From Homoserinimonas aerilata (GTDB lineage: Bacteria; Actinomycetota; Actinomycetes; Actinomycetales; Microbacteriaceae): a stretch of DNA of 64,000 nucleotides. Position 1 is the first letter of the stretch. Each line of letters starts with the position of its first letter. Below are positions 9,597 to 17,428 of the stretch, in pieces. The position numbers and the translations under genes were made by a program. The stretch is taken from NCBI RefSeq assembly GCF_006716125.1, contig NZ_VFOM01000001.1, positions 1,240,001 to 1,304,000 of the forward strand, given 5' to 3'. The notes under the pieces were generated by a model. That model was not told the DNA's origin. It worked only from the letters and a program-made list of their open reading frames with translations, and ran no database searches.

Positions 9597-10326
9597 GCCT
9601 GCCGGCGAGGGCACACTCATCGTCGTGCCCACGTACAACGAGGCCGACAATGTGGAGGCCGTCATCGCGCGCATCGTTGCGGCCGTGCCCGCAGCGCATG
9701 TACTCGTCGTCGATGACGCGTCCCCGGATGGCACAGGGCAGATCGCCGACCGGCTCGCCACAGCAAACGCCCGCATAGCCGTGCTGCACCGCCCGGAGAA
9801 ACGCGGGCTCGGTGCCGCCTATCTGGCCGGCTTCGCACACGCCATCGACGGCGGCTACAGCGTGGTCGTCGAGATCGACGCCGACGGCTCTCACGACCCG
9901 GCCGAGCTTCCTGCGATGCTCGCGCAGATCGCATCCGGAGCTGATCTGGTGATCGGCTCGCGATGGGTCGACGGGGGAAGGGTCATCGACTGGCCTGCCC
10001 ACCGCAGGGCGATCTCCCGGGTCGGCAACGGCTACGCCCGCGCAGCCCTTCGCTCCCGCGTGAGTGATCTCACGGCAGGGTTCAGGGCATACCGCACGAG
10101 TGCGCTGCAGTCTCTCGACCTGGCGACGGTCTCATCGCAGGGTTACTGCTTCCAGGTGGAGCTGGCGTGGCGAATCGAGGCCAAGGGATGCACGGTGGTC
10201 GAGCATCCGATCACGTTCGTCGAGCGCACACAAGGACGCTCCAAGATGCACCTCGGAATCGTGCTTGAAGCACTGTTCCGGGTGACGTCCTGGAGCGTCC
10301 TGATGCGTCTGGGGCGTCAGCCGTGA
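9589..10326 (+). CDS. ppm1: Polyprenol monophosphomannose synthase (GT2 family)
   Basis: This enzyme moves mannose from GDP-mannose to polyprenyl phosphate, giving the donor used for lipoglycans and protein O-mannosylation. The 245-residue catalytic domain shows IVVPTYNEADNV at the N-terminus, VVDDASPDGTG, the DxD-type metal site in EIDADGSHDP, and GSRWVDGG. No C-terminal membrane domain is present. The ATG overlaps the lnt stop; longer in-frame readings begin within lnt and are rejected. The stop lies ten bases from the convergent rbpA stop, with no clear terminator between them. Confidence 0.92.
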   Translation: MAEPAGEGTLIVVPTYNEADNVEAVIARIVAAVPAAHVLVVDDASPDGTGQIADRLATANARIAVLHRPEKRGLGAAYLAGFAHAIDGGYSVVVEIDADGSHDPAELPAMLAQIASGADLVIGSRWVDGGRVIDWPAHRRAISRVGNGYARAALRSRVSDLTAGFRAYRTSALQSLDLATVSSQGYCFQVELAWRIEAKGCTVVEHPITFVERTQGRSKMHLGIVLEALFRVTSWSVLMRLGRQP

Positions 10327-10336
10327 CGGCTGTCGG

Positions 10337-10699
10337 CTATGCGCCGATCTTCTCGCCTCTGCGTGAGCGAAGGTAGCTCAGCCGCTCTTCGAGAAGCTCT
10401 TCGAGCTCAGCCCTCGTGCGCCGTTCAAGCAGCATGTCCCAGTGGGTACGTGCCACCTTCTGCTCGGCGTCATCTCGTTCGACGAGGGTTCCGTCCTCGG
10501 CGACGAGCCGCCCTTCCGCGCCGGACTTGGGCGATTCCCACACCGTGGGAACCTCCGCGTCGGACGAGAACATGACCTCGAAGGTCGAACCGTCGGCCTG
10601 CCGATAAGTACTCTTCTTGCGCGGGGAGAAGGTGACGCCTTCTTCACTCTGCAGGCTCTGAGATCCGAGCCTCATTCCGCGCAAACTGCGATCCGCCAT
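10337..10699 (-). CDS. rbpA: RNA polymerase-binding protein RbpA
   Basis: RbpA is an actinobacterial transcription factor that binds RNA polymerase and the principal sigma factor and helps open promoters. The 120-residue protein has an N-terminal tail with MRLGSQS, a small beta core (STFEVMFSSDAEVPTVWESP) and the C-terminal sigma-interacting part (THWDMLLERRTRAELEELLEERL). The ATG at 10,699 matches the conserved MADRSLRGMRLG start; a start at 10,741 would add an unconserved leader. There is no cysteine at the positions that bind zinc in the Streptomyces protein, so the core should be metal-free. Confidence 0.9.
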   Translation of the reverse strand: MADRSLRGMRLGSQSLQSEEGVTFSPRKKSTYRQADGSTFEVMFSSDAEVPTVWESPKSGAEGRLVAEDGTLVERDDAEQKVARTHWDMLLERRTRAELEELLEERLSYLRSRRGEKIGA

Positions 10700-10801
10700 T
10701 GTGTGGTCCCTTCTCGCGTTGCTCAAGTTATAACGCCTCAAGCTGGGAGAAAGCTTCCCTCCGCGCGAGCGAACTTGTCCGCTATCAGCAGACTCCCAGC
10801 T

Positions 10802-11584
10802 TCAGAGGCGGGATCTGAGCACGTCGAGAGCGAGATCTGCGCGATCGGTGACGATGCCATCGACGCCCAGATCGAGCAGTCGCCCCATCTCGGCGGGCTC
10901 GTTGATCGTCCAGACGTGCACTTCAACCCCTGCGGCATGCAGCAGCCGCACGTTGCGGGCCGTCACGAGGGGGAGCGCGCCGTAGCGCACAGGAATCTGC
11001 ACGGCGTCGACCTCGCCGAGCGCGCGCGCCACCAGCGACGGGCTTCCCACCCGCAGGGCGACGAGGGCCTTCGTGATACCCGACGACGAGGCCGATGTCG
11101 CCGCGCCGGGGAGGGCATCGAGCACCGCGAGCCGACGACGATTGTCAAAGGATGCGATGAGCACCCGATCGACGGCACGCGCCTCCCTGATCGCCTCGAT
11201 CGTGGGGGCCACCGCATCCGCCACCTTCACGTCGATGTTGAACCGGGCATCCGGGAATGCGTCGAGCACCTCGGCGAGACTCGAGAAGCCCTGCCCTTCA
11301 CCCAGATCGATGCGGCGCAACTCTGCCATCGTCAGTTGATCCACGCGCACTTCGCGCCCCGCAACGCGCACCAGATCGGGGTCGTGGCTGACCACGGCGA
11401 CGCCGTCGGCGGATGCGTGCACATCCGTCTCCAGGTGGGTGACGCCGATGCTGAGGGCCTTCAGGAAGGCGAGCTTCGTGTTCTCCGGCGCCTCCAACGC
11501 GAGACCACGGTGGGCGATGACGCGTGGGGGAGCGGGGGAGAGGAATCCCGACGAAGTGCCGTCGCCCGTCTGCCTACCGCGCAC
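10802..11584 (-). CDS. Glycerophosphodiester phosphodiesterase family protein
   Basis: This enzyme hydrolyses glycerophosphodiesters to glycerol-3-phosphate and an alcohol. The GDPD motifs are present: AHRGLALEAPENT near the N-terminus (His, Arg and the Glu-Asn pair), HLETDVHASADGVAVVSHDP (metal-binding Glu and Asp, catalytic His), FNIDVK, and WTINEP near the end. A GTG at 11,584 preceded by GAAGGA overlaps the SPFH stop by 11 bases and is preferred (260 residues). An ATG at 11,638 would overlap by about 65 bases. No signal peptide is evident, so it is probably cytoplasmic. It is the last gene of the nfeD-SPFH-GDPD operon. Confidence 0.85.
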   Translation of the reverse strand: MRGRQTGDGTSSGFLSPAPPRVIAHRGLALEAPENTKLAFLKALSIGVTHLETDVHASADGVAVVSHDPDLVRVAGREVRVDQLTMAELRRIDLGEGQGFSSLAEVLDAFPDARFNIDVKVADAVAPTIEAIREARAVDRVLIASFDNRRRLAVLDALPGAATSASSSGITKALVALRVGSPSLVARALGEVDAVQIPVRYGALPLVTARNVRLLHAAGVEVHVWTINEPAEMGRLLDLGVDGIVTDRADLALDVLRSRL

Positions 11585-12503
11585 CCGGATCCTTCGTCGC
11601 TGCTGCTCCCGCTCCGCCGCCGACGAAGCCGGCCGCAATGCTCTTGAGCGACTCGGTCAGCTCCGAGGGGATGATCCAGAGCTTGCTCGCCTCGCCCTCG
11701 GCGATCTTCGGCAGGGTCTGCAGGTACTGGTACGCCAGCAGGGGAGCATCGGGGTTGCCCGCATGGATCGCCCCGAAGACGGTCGTGATGGCCTGGGCCT
11801 CACCTTCGGCGCGGAGAACAGCCGCTTTGGCGTCACCTTCCGCCGAGAGGATCGCAGCCTGCCTCGAACCCTCGGCCTCGAGGATCGCAGCCTGCTTGGT
11901 GCCCTCTGCGGTGAGGATCTGCGCACGACGGTCACGCTCGGCGCGCATCTGCTTCTCCATCGAATCCTGGATCGAGAGGGGCGGGTCAATCGCCTTCAGC
12001 TCGACACGGCCGACACGGATGCCCCACTTGCCGGTGGCCTCGTCGAGTACGACGCGCAGTTGGGCGTTGATGTTGTCGCGACTGGTCAGCGCCTCCTCGA
12101 GGTTCAGCCCGCCGACGACGTTACGCAGTGTCGTCGTGGTCAGCTGCTCGACTGCGCCGAGGTAGTTGGCGATCTCGTAGGTCGCGGCACGCGCATCCGT
12201 CACCTGGAAGTAGACGACGGTGTCGATTGAGACCACCAAGTTGTCCTCGGTGATGACCGGCTGCGGCGGGAACGACACGACCTGCTCACGCATGTCGAGC
12301 AGCGGCCGCATCCGGTCGATGAACGGCACCAGCAGGTTCAGGCCCGGCTGCAGCGTCTTGTGATATTTGCCGAGGCGCTCCACCACGCCCGCTGTCGCCT
12401 GCGGGACGATCCGGATGCTGCGGAACAGGACCGACACCACGAAGATCGCGAGGAGCACCAGAAGCACGATGAGCACCACCTGGCCGAGCGTTATGTCGTT
12501 CAT
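11574..12503 (-). CDS. SPFH/band 7 (stomatin-like) membrane protein
   Basis: This is a stomatin or flotillin-type protein that oligomerises at the membrane. The 309-residue product has one N-terminal membrane helix (QVVLIVLLVLLAIFVVSVLF). The band 7 domain follows, with PQATAGVVERLGKYHKTLQPG and the conserved DTVVYFQVTD. An alanine- and glutamate-rich coiled coil lies at about 190-255, built on repeats of ILxAEGxxQAA. The start overlaps the nfeD stop (ATGA). The pairing with NfeD is the usual partnership in bacteria, where the two assemble in membrane microdomains. The precise role in this organism cannot be inferred. Confidence 0.93.
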   Translation of the reverse strand: MNDITLGQVVLIVLLVLLAIFVVSVLFRSIRIVPQATAGVVERLGKYHKTLQPGLNLLVPFIDRMRPLLDMREQVVSFPPQPVITEDNLVVSIDTVVYFQVTDARAATYEIANYLGAVEQLTTTTLRNVVGGLNLEEALTSRDNINAQLRVVLDEATGKWGIRVGRVELKAIDPPLSIQDSMEKQMRAERDRRAQILTAEGTKQAAILEAEGSRQAAILSAEGDAKAAVLRAEGEAQAITTVFGAIHAGNPDAPLLAYQYLQTLPKIAEGEASKLWIIPSELTESLKSIAAGFVGGGAGAAATKDPGAR

Positions 12504-12976
12504 ACGTCATTCCTTTCAGCAGGGACGACGATGGCGGTGGCCCCGTCGATGGTCGTGACGACGACGCGGTCGCCGCTGTCGGCGGTGCGTCGCGTGATGA
12601 TGGGGGAGAAGCGGGACGTCCAGGTCTCGCCGTTGTCGAGCCGCACCTGGCCCGTGCCGTCGACGAAGTCGATCACCACGGTGCCCTCGGTGCCGATGAG
12701 CGCGTCGATATTGCTCCTCGCCGTGTCACCACCCCTGTGCAGCCTGCGCAGCAGCACGGGTTTCAGCAGGAAGAGCAGCAGGACGGAGAGAACCGCCGCG
12801 ATGACGATCTGCAGCCATCCGTCGGTGCCGAGGAGGCCGGAGACAAGACCGCCGAGGCTGCCGATCGCGAGCATCAGGAAGGTGAACTCGAGGCTAGACA
12901 CCTCGATGATGATGAATACCAGGATCACCGCAAGCCAGACGATCCATGCGTATTCGCTCAGGAACTCCAGGGGCAT
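12500..12976 (-). CDS. NfeD-like membrane protein
   Basis: This 158-residue protein has three closely spaced membrane helices in its first 85 residues and a C-terminal OB-fold domain. The OB domain carries the typical LIGTEGTVVIDF segment and GETWTSRFSP. ATG 12,976 is preferred to the GTG at 12,985, because the GAGGAG ribosome binding site is correctly spaced only for the former. It is co-translated with the SPFH gene that follows. Partner proteins of this type are thought to modulate the SPFH oligomer. This short form lacks the N-terminal protease domain of long NfeD proteins. Confidence 0.88.
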   Translation of the reverse strand: MPLEFLSEYAWIVWLAVILVFIIIEVSSLEFTFLMLAIGSLGGLVSGLLGTDGWLQIVIAAVLSVLLLFLLKPVLLRRLHRGGDTARSNIDALIGTEGTVVIDFVDGTGQVRLDNGETWTSRFSPIITRRTADSGDRVVVTTIDGATAIVVPAERNDV

Positions 12977-13091
12977 GATCGGCACTCCTCATGTGTCGGG
13001 TGCTCCCGAAACTATCACCCGCTGGGTCGACCGGGAGGGTATTGGTAGTCTCGTCACGGCATCCGCCGCCATTTCGACAACAGGAGTAAGC

Positions 13092-13871
13092 GTGACCAAC
13101 CCCCTCTCGCCCGGATCGCTCACCGGACGCCGTGCCCTTGTCACCGGATCATCCCGCGGAATCGGCGCGGACACCGTCGCGATGTTCGCCGAAGCCGGCG
13201 CCCGTGTCGTCATCAACTACCGCAACAAGGAGAAGCGCGCCCAGCAGCTCGTCGAGAAGATCGAAGCGGCCGGGGGAGAGGCCTTCGCGGTGGGGGCCGA
13301 TCTGACCGACGCCGACTCCGTCACCGCCCTCTTCGACGCTGCGCAGGAGCGACTGGGCGGGCTCGACATCCTCGTCATGAACGCATCCGGCGGCATGGAG
13401 AGCGGAATGGCTGAGGACTACGCCATGCGTCTCAACCGTGACGCCCAGGTTCAGCTGCTCGAGCTGGCCCTCCCGCACCTCGCAGAGGGCGCCCGCGTCG
13501 TGTTCGTCACCAGCCACCAGGCGCACTTCATCAAGACAGTTCCCACCATGCCGGAGTACGAGCCCGTCGCGCTCAGCAAGCGGGCAGGTGAGGATGCGTT
13601 GCGCGCGATGATCCCGCGCCTCGAGGCTGCAGGGGTCGAATTCGTGGTGGTTTCGGGCGACATGATCGAGGGAACCATCACCGCGACGCTGCTGGAGCGC
13701 GCGAACCCGGGTGCGATCTCTTCTCGCAAGGAGCAGGCTGGCCGTCTCTACAACGTCAACGAGTTCGCCGCCGAGGTAGCCCTCGCCGCCGTCGAGCCGG
13801 TCCCGGCTGACAACACCCGGTACGTCGGCAACATCAGCGACTTCACCAGCGCTTCGGCGACAGGGGAGTAG
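13092..13871 (+). CDS. Short-chain dehydrogenase/reductase with atypical active site
   Basis: This is a 259-residue SDR-fold protein. The cofactor-binding glycine motif TGSSRGIG is at about 18-25, and NYRNKEKR follows the second strand, as in NADP-preferring members. The structural motif reads MNASGG in place of NNAG. The catalytic YxxxK is altered: the sequence is EYEPVALSKRAGEDAL, so the residue four before the lysine is valine and the tyrosine lies seven before it. An AGGAG sits 6 bases before the GTG start. The neighbours give no pathway. Substrate is unknown, and the enzyme may be catalytically unusual. Confidence 0.82.
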   Translation: MTNPLSPGSLTGRRALVTGSSRGIGADTVAMFAEAGARVVINYRNKEKRAQQLVEKIEAAGGEAFAVGADLTDADSVTALFDAAQERLGGLDILVMNASGGMESGMAEDYAMRLNRDAQVQLLELALPHLAEGARVVFVTSHQAHFIKTVPTMPEYEPVALSKRAGEDALRAMIPRLEAAGVEFVVVSGDMIEGTITATLLERANPGAISSRKEQAGRLYNVNEFAAEVALAAVEPVPADNTRYVGNISDFTSASATGE

Positions 13872-13876
13872 CGCAG

Positions 13877-14359
13877 ATGGACGACCTCCGCAGCCTCATC
13901 GCCGAGGTCGTCGCCCAGGAGGAACGCCTGACGCTGACCCGCTTCGACAATGATGACGCGTGGCGGCTCGGATCGATCCTCGTCGAGCTCGCCCGGCAGC
14001 GGAAGCTGCCGGTGACGCTCGACATCACAAGGAACGGCCAGCAACTGTTCCGTGCTGTCCTTCCCGGTGCGATCGCCGACCAGTCCGACTGGATCGCACG
14101 CAAGAATCGCACGGTCACCCGGTTCGAGGTCAGCTCGTATCTCGTCGGGCTCAGGTTTGCAGCATCCGGACGGTCATTTGACGATGAGCCGCATCTCGAT
14201 TCGGCTCTGTACGCGGCGCACGGCGGCGCATTTCCGATCAGGATCGCAAATGTCGGCGTCGTCGGCACGGTCACCGTCTCGGGCCTGCCACAGGCAGACG
14301 ACCACGCCCTTGCCGTGGAGGCGCTCGAGCAGCTCCACGCACAGCAACAGAAAGGCTGA
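13877..14359 (+). CDS. UPF0303 / HbpS-like family protein
   Basis: This 160-residue cytoplasmic protein belongs to the UPF0303 group, related in fold to the haem-binding HbpS/GlcG family (DUF336-type). The conserved features are DAWRLGSILVELARQRKLPV near the N-terminus, SYLVGLRF in the middle and HGGAFPIRI followed by GTVTVSGLPQADDHALAVEAL at the end. It lies five bases downstream of the SDR gene and is probably co-transcribed with it. The family name often includes haem degradation, but activity is not established for this branch; I would leave the function open. Confidence 0.75.
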   Translation: MDDLRSLIAEVVAQEERLTLTRFDNDDAWRLGSILVELARQRKLPVTLDITRNGQQLFRAVLPGAIADQSDWIARKNRTVTRFEVSSYLVGLRFAASGRSFDDEPHLDSALYAAHGGAFPIRIANVGVVGTVTVSGLPQADDHALAVEALEQLHAQQQKG

Positions 14360-14515
14360 GCAGATGCCCAGCAGAACCACTTCCATCTCAATCACAAAAG
14401 CGCCGATAATGATGATTATGTCAGCTCAAGCACGCAAACAGGCGACACTCCACAATCCGCTTGGTCGCGCTGCATAATAATTGACTTATATAAGTGATGG
14501 TGCAAGTATTGCCGC
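14360..14515. other. AT-rich intergenic stretch
   Basis: About 155 bases that are clearly richer in A and T than their surroundings separate the UPF0303 gene from the arsR-type gene. Apart from the promoter and palindrome at its right end I see no gene, RNA or repeat. The composition change marks the left edge of the small accessory patch that runs to about 16,900. Confidence 0.6.
14481..14515 (+). promoter_or_regulatory. Promoter with 12-bp palindrome ahead of the arsR-type gene
   Basis: TTGACT at 14,481-14,486 and AAGTAT at 14,504-14,509 are 17 bases apart, giving a sigma-70-type promoter. The -10 hexamer ends only six bases before the ATG at 14,516, so the transcript should be leaderless. 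The perfect palindrome ACTTATATAAGT (14,484-14,495) overlaps the -35 box and spacer. This is a natural place for the encoded ArsR-type repressor to bind and block its own operon. Confidence 0.6.
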
Positions 14516-14914
14516 ATGCACGCACTCGACGTTCTCGGAGATCCGGTCCGCCGGCGCATCCTCGAGCTGCTCGCCAACGGTGAGGAATCCGCAGGAGACC
14601 TCGGCAAGGTCATCCAGCGTGAGTTCGGCATCTCACAGCCCGCGGTCTCGCAGCACTTGAGGGTGCTCCGTGGTTCCGGATTCACCAGCGTGCGCGCCGA
14701 GGGCGCTCGACGGCTCTACGCGGTCGACCCCACACCGCTCGCCCAGGCGGACGCATGGTTCGACACGTTCCGCGGTTTCTGGCAGCCCAAGCTCGACGCG
14801 CTCGGCACTGAGCTGGCCCGCGGGCGCCTCGCCCAGCGCAAAGCCTCCAGCTTGCCTCCTAAAACCTCCGTCACAGCCGACGAGGGCGACAAGACCACCG
14901 ACGACGAACCATGA
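14516..14914 (+). CDS. ArsR/SmtB-family transcriptional regulator
   Basis: This 132-residue regulator has the winged helix-turn-helix of the ArsR family. DVLGDPVRRRILELLANGE opens the domain, and the recognition helix is in FGISQPAVSQHLRVLRGSG (about 41-59). The wing is RAEGARRLYAVDP. No metal-binding cysteine cluster is visible, so it is of the non-metal type often paired with an SRPBCC protein. The C-terminus after residue 105 is polar and poorly conserved. It is followed after 52 bases by the SRPBCC gene and probably represses this two-gene operon. Confidence 0.88.
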   Translation: MHALDVLGDPVRRRILELLANGEESAGDLGKVIQREFGISQPAVSQHLRVLRGSGFTSVRAEGARRLYAVDPTPLAQADAWFDTFRGFWQPKLDALGTELARGRLAQRKASSLPPKTSVTADEGDKTTDDEP

Positions 14915-14966
14915 CCTCGGATGCCCATCCGACCTCACGAAGACCCCACGAAGAAGGAGCACCATC

Positions 14967-15641
14967 ATGGTGAATGTGAACGTCCAGATCGACGCCGTCG
15001 ATCGCGGCCTCGAGACCAAAGATGTGGACGGCGTGCGCTCGTACGTCCAGACGTTGAGCCAGACCTACCCCTCCCCCATTGACGATGTGTGGGACGCCGT
15101 GACCTCGCTCGACCGCATCCCCCGCTGGTTCCTGCCGATCACAGGCGATCTGCGACTGGGCGGCACCTACCAGTTCGAGGGGAACGCCGGCGGCGAGATC
15201 CGAAGCTGCACCCCGCCGAGCGGTGGCTTCGCGGGGTACTCGGTTACCTGGGGCAGGGGTCAGGGTGAGCCGGCGATGGTTCACATTCGGCTGACGGCGG
15301 TCGATGCGACATCCACCCGCTTCGAGTTGGAGAACGTCGCGGCGGTCGACAGCCTTCCCGACGGCGTCTGGGAGCAGTTCGGACCCTCCGCCACCGGAAT
15401 GGGCTGGGACTCTGGGTTGCTCGGCCTCGCGCAGTACTACTCCGGCGGTGAGGACGGAATCACGCCGGAGAAGGCAGCTGAATGGGTTGCGAGCGCAGAG
15501 GGCAAGGCTTTCATGCGCGGATCAGCGGATGCTTGGGCCGCCGTTCACGAGCGCTCGGGAGCCGACCCCGCGGTTGCGAAGGCCGCGGCGAACACCACCT
15601 ACGGCGTGTACACCGGCGAGATCGTGCCGCCCCAAATGTAA
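14967..15641 (+). CDS. SRPBCC-domain (AHSA1/START-like) protein
   Basis: This 224-residue protein carries an AHSA1-type SRPBCC fold, a hydrophobic ligand-binding cavity. Typical signatures are TYPSPIDDVWDAVTSLDRIP with RWFLPITGDLRLGGTYQ, and GVWEQFGPSATGMGWDSGL further on. The start follows AAGGAGC closely. The tail after about residue 170 is an extra helical part found in actinobacterial members. The upstream ArsR-type gene is its likely regulator, and such pairs are thought to respond to a small hydrophobic molecule. Ligand unknown. Confidence 0.85.
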   Translation: MVNVNVQIDAVDRGLETKDVDGVRSYVQTLSQTYPSPIDDVWDAVTSLDRIPRWFLPITGDLRLGGTYQFEGNAGGEIRSCTPPSGGFAGYSVTWGRGQGEPAMVHIRLTAVDATSTRFELENVAAVDSLPDGVWEQFGPSATGMGWDSGLLGLAQYYSGGEDGITPEKAAEWVASAEGKAFMRGSADAWAAVHERSGADPAVAKAAANTTYGVYTGEIVPPQM

Positions 15642-15765
15642 CGCCAGTTCACACCACACCGGCGTTAAAGTGGGTGCACTCCGAGCGCCGATGAGAAGTG
15701 GTGCCGGCAGTCGCCTGAGTACAGTCCGCTGAGAGCGGCGCACACATCAAGGGAGATGTAGTGAG

Positions 15766-16338
15766 ATGAGACCGCTCCGATACTCGATCAACGTCACGCT
15801 CGATGGCTGCGTCCATCACGAGGCAGGGCTCCCCCCGGACGAGGAGTCGATGCGCTACTGGACCGCTGAGATGGAGCGGGCCGATGCCCTGCTGTTCGGC
15901 CGGGTGACCTACGAGATGATGGAGTCGGTGTGGCGTAGGCCGGCCACGGGCATGTGGCCCGACTGGATGGATGAGTGGCAGGTCCCGTTCGCCGAGACCA
16001 TCGACCGAGCGAAGAAGTACGTCGTGTCGAGCACGCTGAGCGGCGTCGATTGGAATGCCGAGCTTGTGCACGGCGACGTGGGGCAAGCGGTTCAGCGACT
16101 CAAGCAGGAGTCGGGCGAGGGCCTGTGGGTGGGTGGCGTGACGCTCCCCCTGGCGTTGGCAGATCTGGGGCTGATCGACGAGTACGAGTTTCTTGTGCAG
16201 CCGATCCTTGCCGGACACGGGCCGACGTTGCTCGCCGGTCTGCGCGAGCGCATCCAGCTCGAACTCATGGATCGCCATGAGCTCCGGTCGGGGGCGATCG
16301 CCCTACGATACCGACACACGCAAGCTGGAGCCTTGTAG
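15766..16338 (+). CDS. RibD C-terminal/dihydrofolate reductase-like protein
   Basis: This 190-residue protein has the dihydrofolate reductase fold of the RibD C-terminal domain family. The N-terminus is RPLRYSINVTLDGCVHH, followed by DALLFGRVTYEMMESVW, the VVSSTL strand, and the nucleotide-binding GLWVGGVTLPLAL at about 125-137. The family includes YwjB-like stand-alone proteins of unknown substrate, and true DHFR activity is not implied. GGGAG lies a suitable distance before the ATG. It lies within the accessory patch and has no evident operon partner. Confidence 0.82.
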   Translation: MRPLRYSINVTLDGCVHHEAGLPPDEESMRYWTAEMERADALLFGRVTYEMMESVWRRPATGMWPDWMDEWQVPFAETIDRAKKYVVSSTLSGVDWNAELVHGDVGQAVQRLKQESGEGLWVGGVTLPLALADLGLIDEYEFLVQPILAGHGPTLLAGLRERIQLELMDRHELRSGAIALRYRHTQAGAL

Positions 16339-16351
16339 TGATGCAGATCTC

Positions 16352-16393
16352 GCCTTGCCCTTGCCATTGCCATTGCCACTGCCACTGCCATCA
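16352..16393. repeat. Hexanucleotide tandem repeat
   Basis: Seven imperfect six-base units follow each other just after the RibD-like gene: GCCTTG, CCCTTG, CCATTG twice, CCACTG twice and CCATCA. The repeat lies outside any supported gene. Such arrays can gain or lose units by slippage, so its length may differ between strains. Confidence 0.8.
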
Positions 16394-16497
16394 CAGCATC
16401 CGAGTGCAACGCTTCAGATAGACGCGCGATTCGCGCGGTTGTCGGTCGCTGATCGTTCGACACTCGACTCGATGCAATCGGTGGAGGACATCAGAAA

Positions 16498-16851
16498 ATG
16501 TCAGACGAAACGCAGGTCGAACGCAACCTTCAGGGCATGGACGACCTTGACTTCGAGGGCTGGAACGGTGCCGACTGGGACGGCGTGTTTGCCCACCATC
16601 ACACAGCGGATGTGCTTGTCGACTGGAAGGGCGCACGCGCGACCCATGGCATCCAAGAACATATCGATGCGATGAAGGCCTACGTCGAACAGGCCGGCGG
16701 AGGGACTCCCCCGCAGATCACCTCCCACCCGATCAAGTTCGGCTCCGGCGAGTGGACCTGCGTCGTGGGCGAATTCGAAGGCGGCGGTCGCATGGTGACA
16801 GTCGCACGATGGGTTGATGGCGCCATCGCCGAGGAGTACATCTGGTCGTAG
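16498..16851 (+). CDS. SnoaL/NTF2-like protein
   Basis: This 117-residue protein is a single-domain NTF2-fold (SnoaL-like ester cyclase) protein. Signs are the N-terminal DFEGWNGADWDGVFAHHHTADV, the HGIQEHIDAMKAYV helix, and the strand pattern GEWTCVVGEFEGG followed by MVTVARWVDG. The ATG follows GGAGG at a suitable distance. Such proteins may be small enzymes or ligand binders; the active-site residues do not allow a specific call. It is a single gene on the plus strand between the RibD-like and GNAT genes. Confidence 0.78.
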   Translation: MSDETQVERNLQGMDDLDFEGWNGADWDGVFAHHHTADVLVDWKGARATHGIQEHIDAMKAYVEQAGGGTPPQITSHPIKFGSGEWTCVVGEFEGGGRMVTVARWVDGAIAEEYIWS

Positions 16852-16915
16852 CGAACAGACCAGCATCCAGAGTTCCTCGGCTGGGTGCGTTCGCCACCGG
16901 TGAGAGAATACGAGC

Positions 16916-17428
16916 ATGCTCTCTCCCCTGCTCCTCCCTGTCTCCCTTCAGGCCCGAGCACAGGAGCTGACACTGCGGCGAGCCGTCGAAGCCGATCTGG
17001 AGTCGCTCATGGAGCTGCTGTCGGATGACCCCATCAGCGCCACTCGCGGAGACCGCGCCGACGAGGCGGATGCCGCCGCATACGCCGCCGCCCTGCACGC
17101 GATTCTCGACGACCCGAGCAACGAACTCCTCCTGGCGGTGAACGCATCCGGTGAGGCTGTCGCGACGATGCAGCTCACCCGCATCCCGGGCATGGCACGG
17201 CGTGGTGCGACCCGACTCCTTGTGGAGGCGGTGCGGGTGCGCAGCACACACCGCTCGGGCGGCATCGGTGAGGCGATGATGCGCTGGGTGGTCGACACGG
17301 CTGCCCCCGCGATGGGCGCGTCGCTCGTGCAGCTCACCTCGGATCAGGCGCGAACGGATGCTCACCGCTTCTACGAGAGGCTCGGTTTCGTCGGATCCCA
17401 CCTCGGCTTCAAATACCAGCTGCGCTGA
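16916..17428 (+). CDS. GNAT-family N-acetyltransferase
   Basis: This 170-residue acetyltransferase moves an acetyl group from acetyl-CoA to an unknown acceptor. The N-terminal strand is LTLRRAVEADLESL. The acetyl-CoA site lies in VEAVRVRSTHRSGGIGEAMMRW (the R-x-x-G-x-G/A loop), and HRFYERLGFV ends the fold. Its 3' end overlaps the 3' end of the convergent helR remnant by 20 bases. No operon partner is evident. Confidence 0.85.
   Translation: MLSPLLLPVSLQARAQELTLRRAVEADLESLMELLSDDPISATRGDRADEADAAAYAAALHAILDDPSNELLLAVNASGEAVATMQLTRIPGMARRGATRLLVEAVRVRSTHRSGGIGEAMMRWVVDTAAPAMGASLVQLTSDQARTDAHRFYERLGFVGSHLGFKYQLR

Noticed and set aside
6324..9776. Very long open frame of 1,150 codons on the minus strand across helY and lnt
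   Set aside because: It is the antisense shadow of two well-supported genes in high-GC DNA. Its product is low in complexity and rich in Arg, Gly, Ala and Asp, with no recognisable domain.
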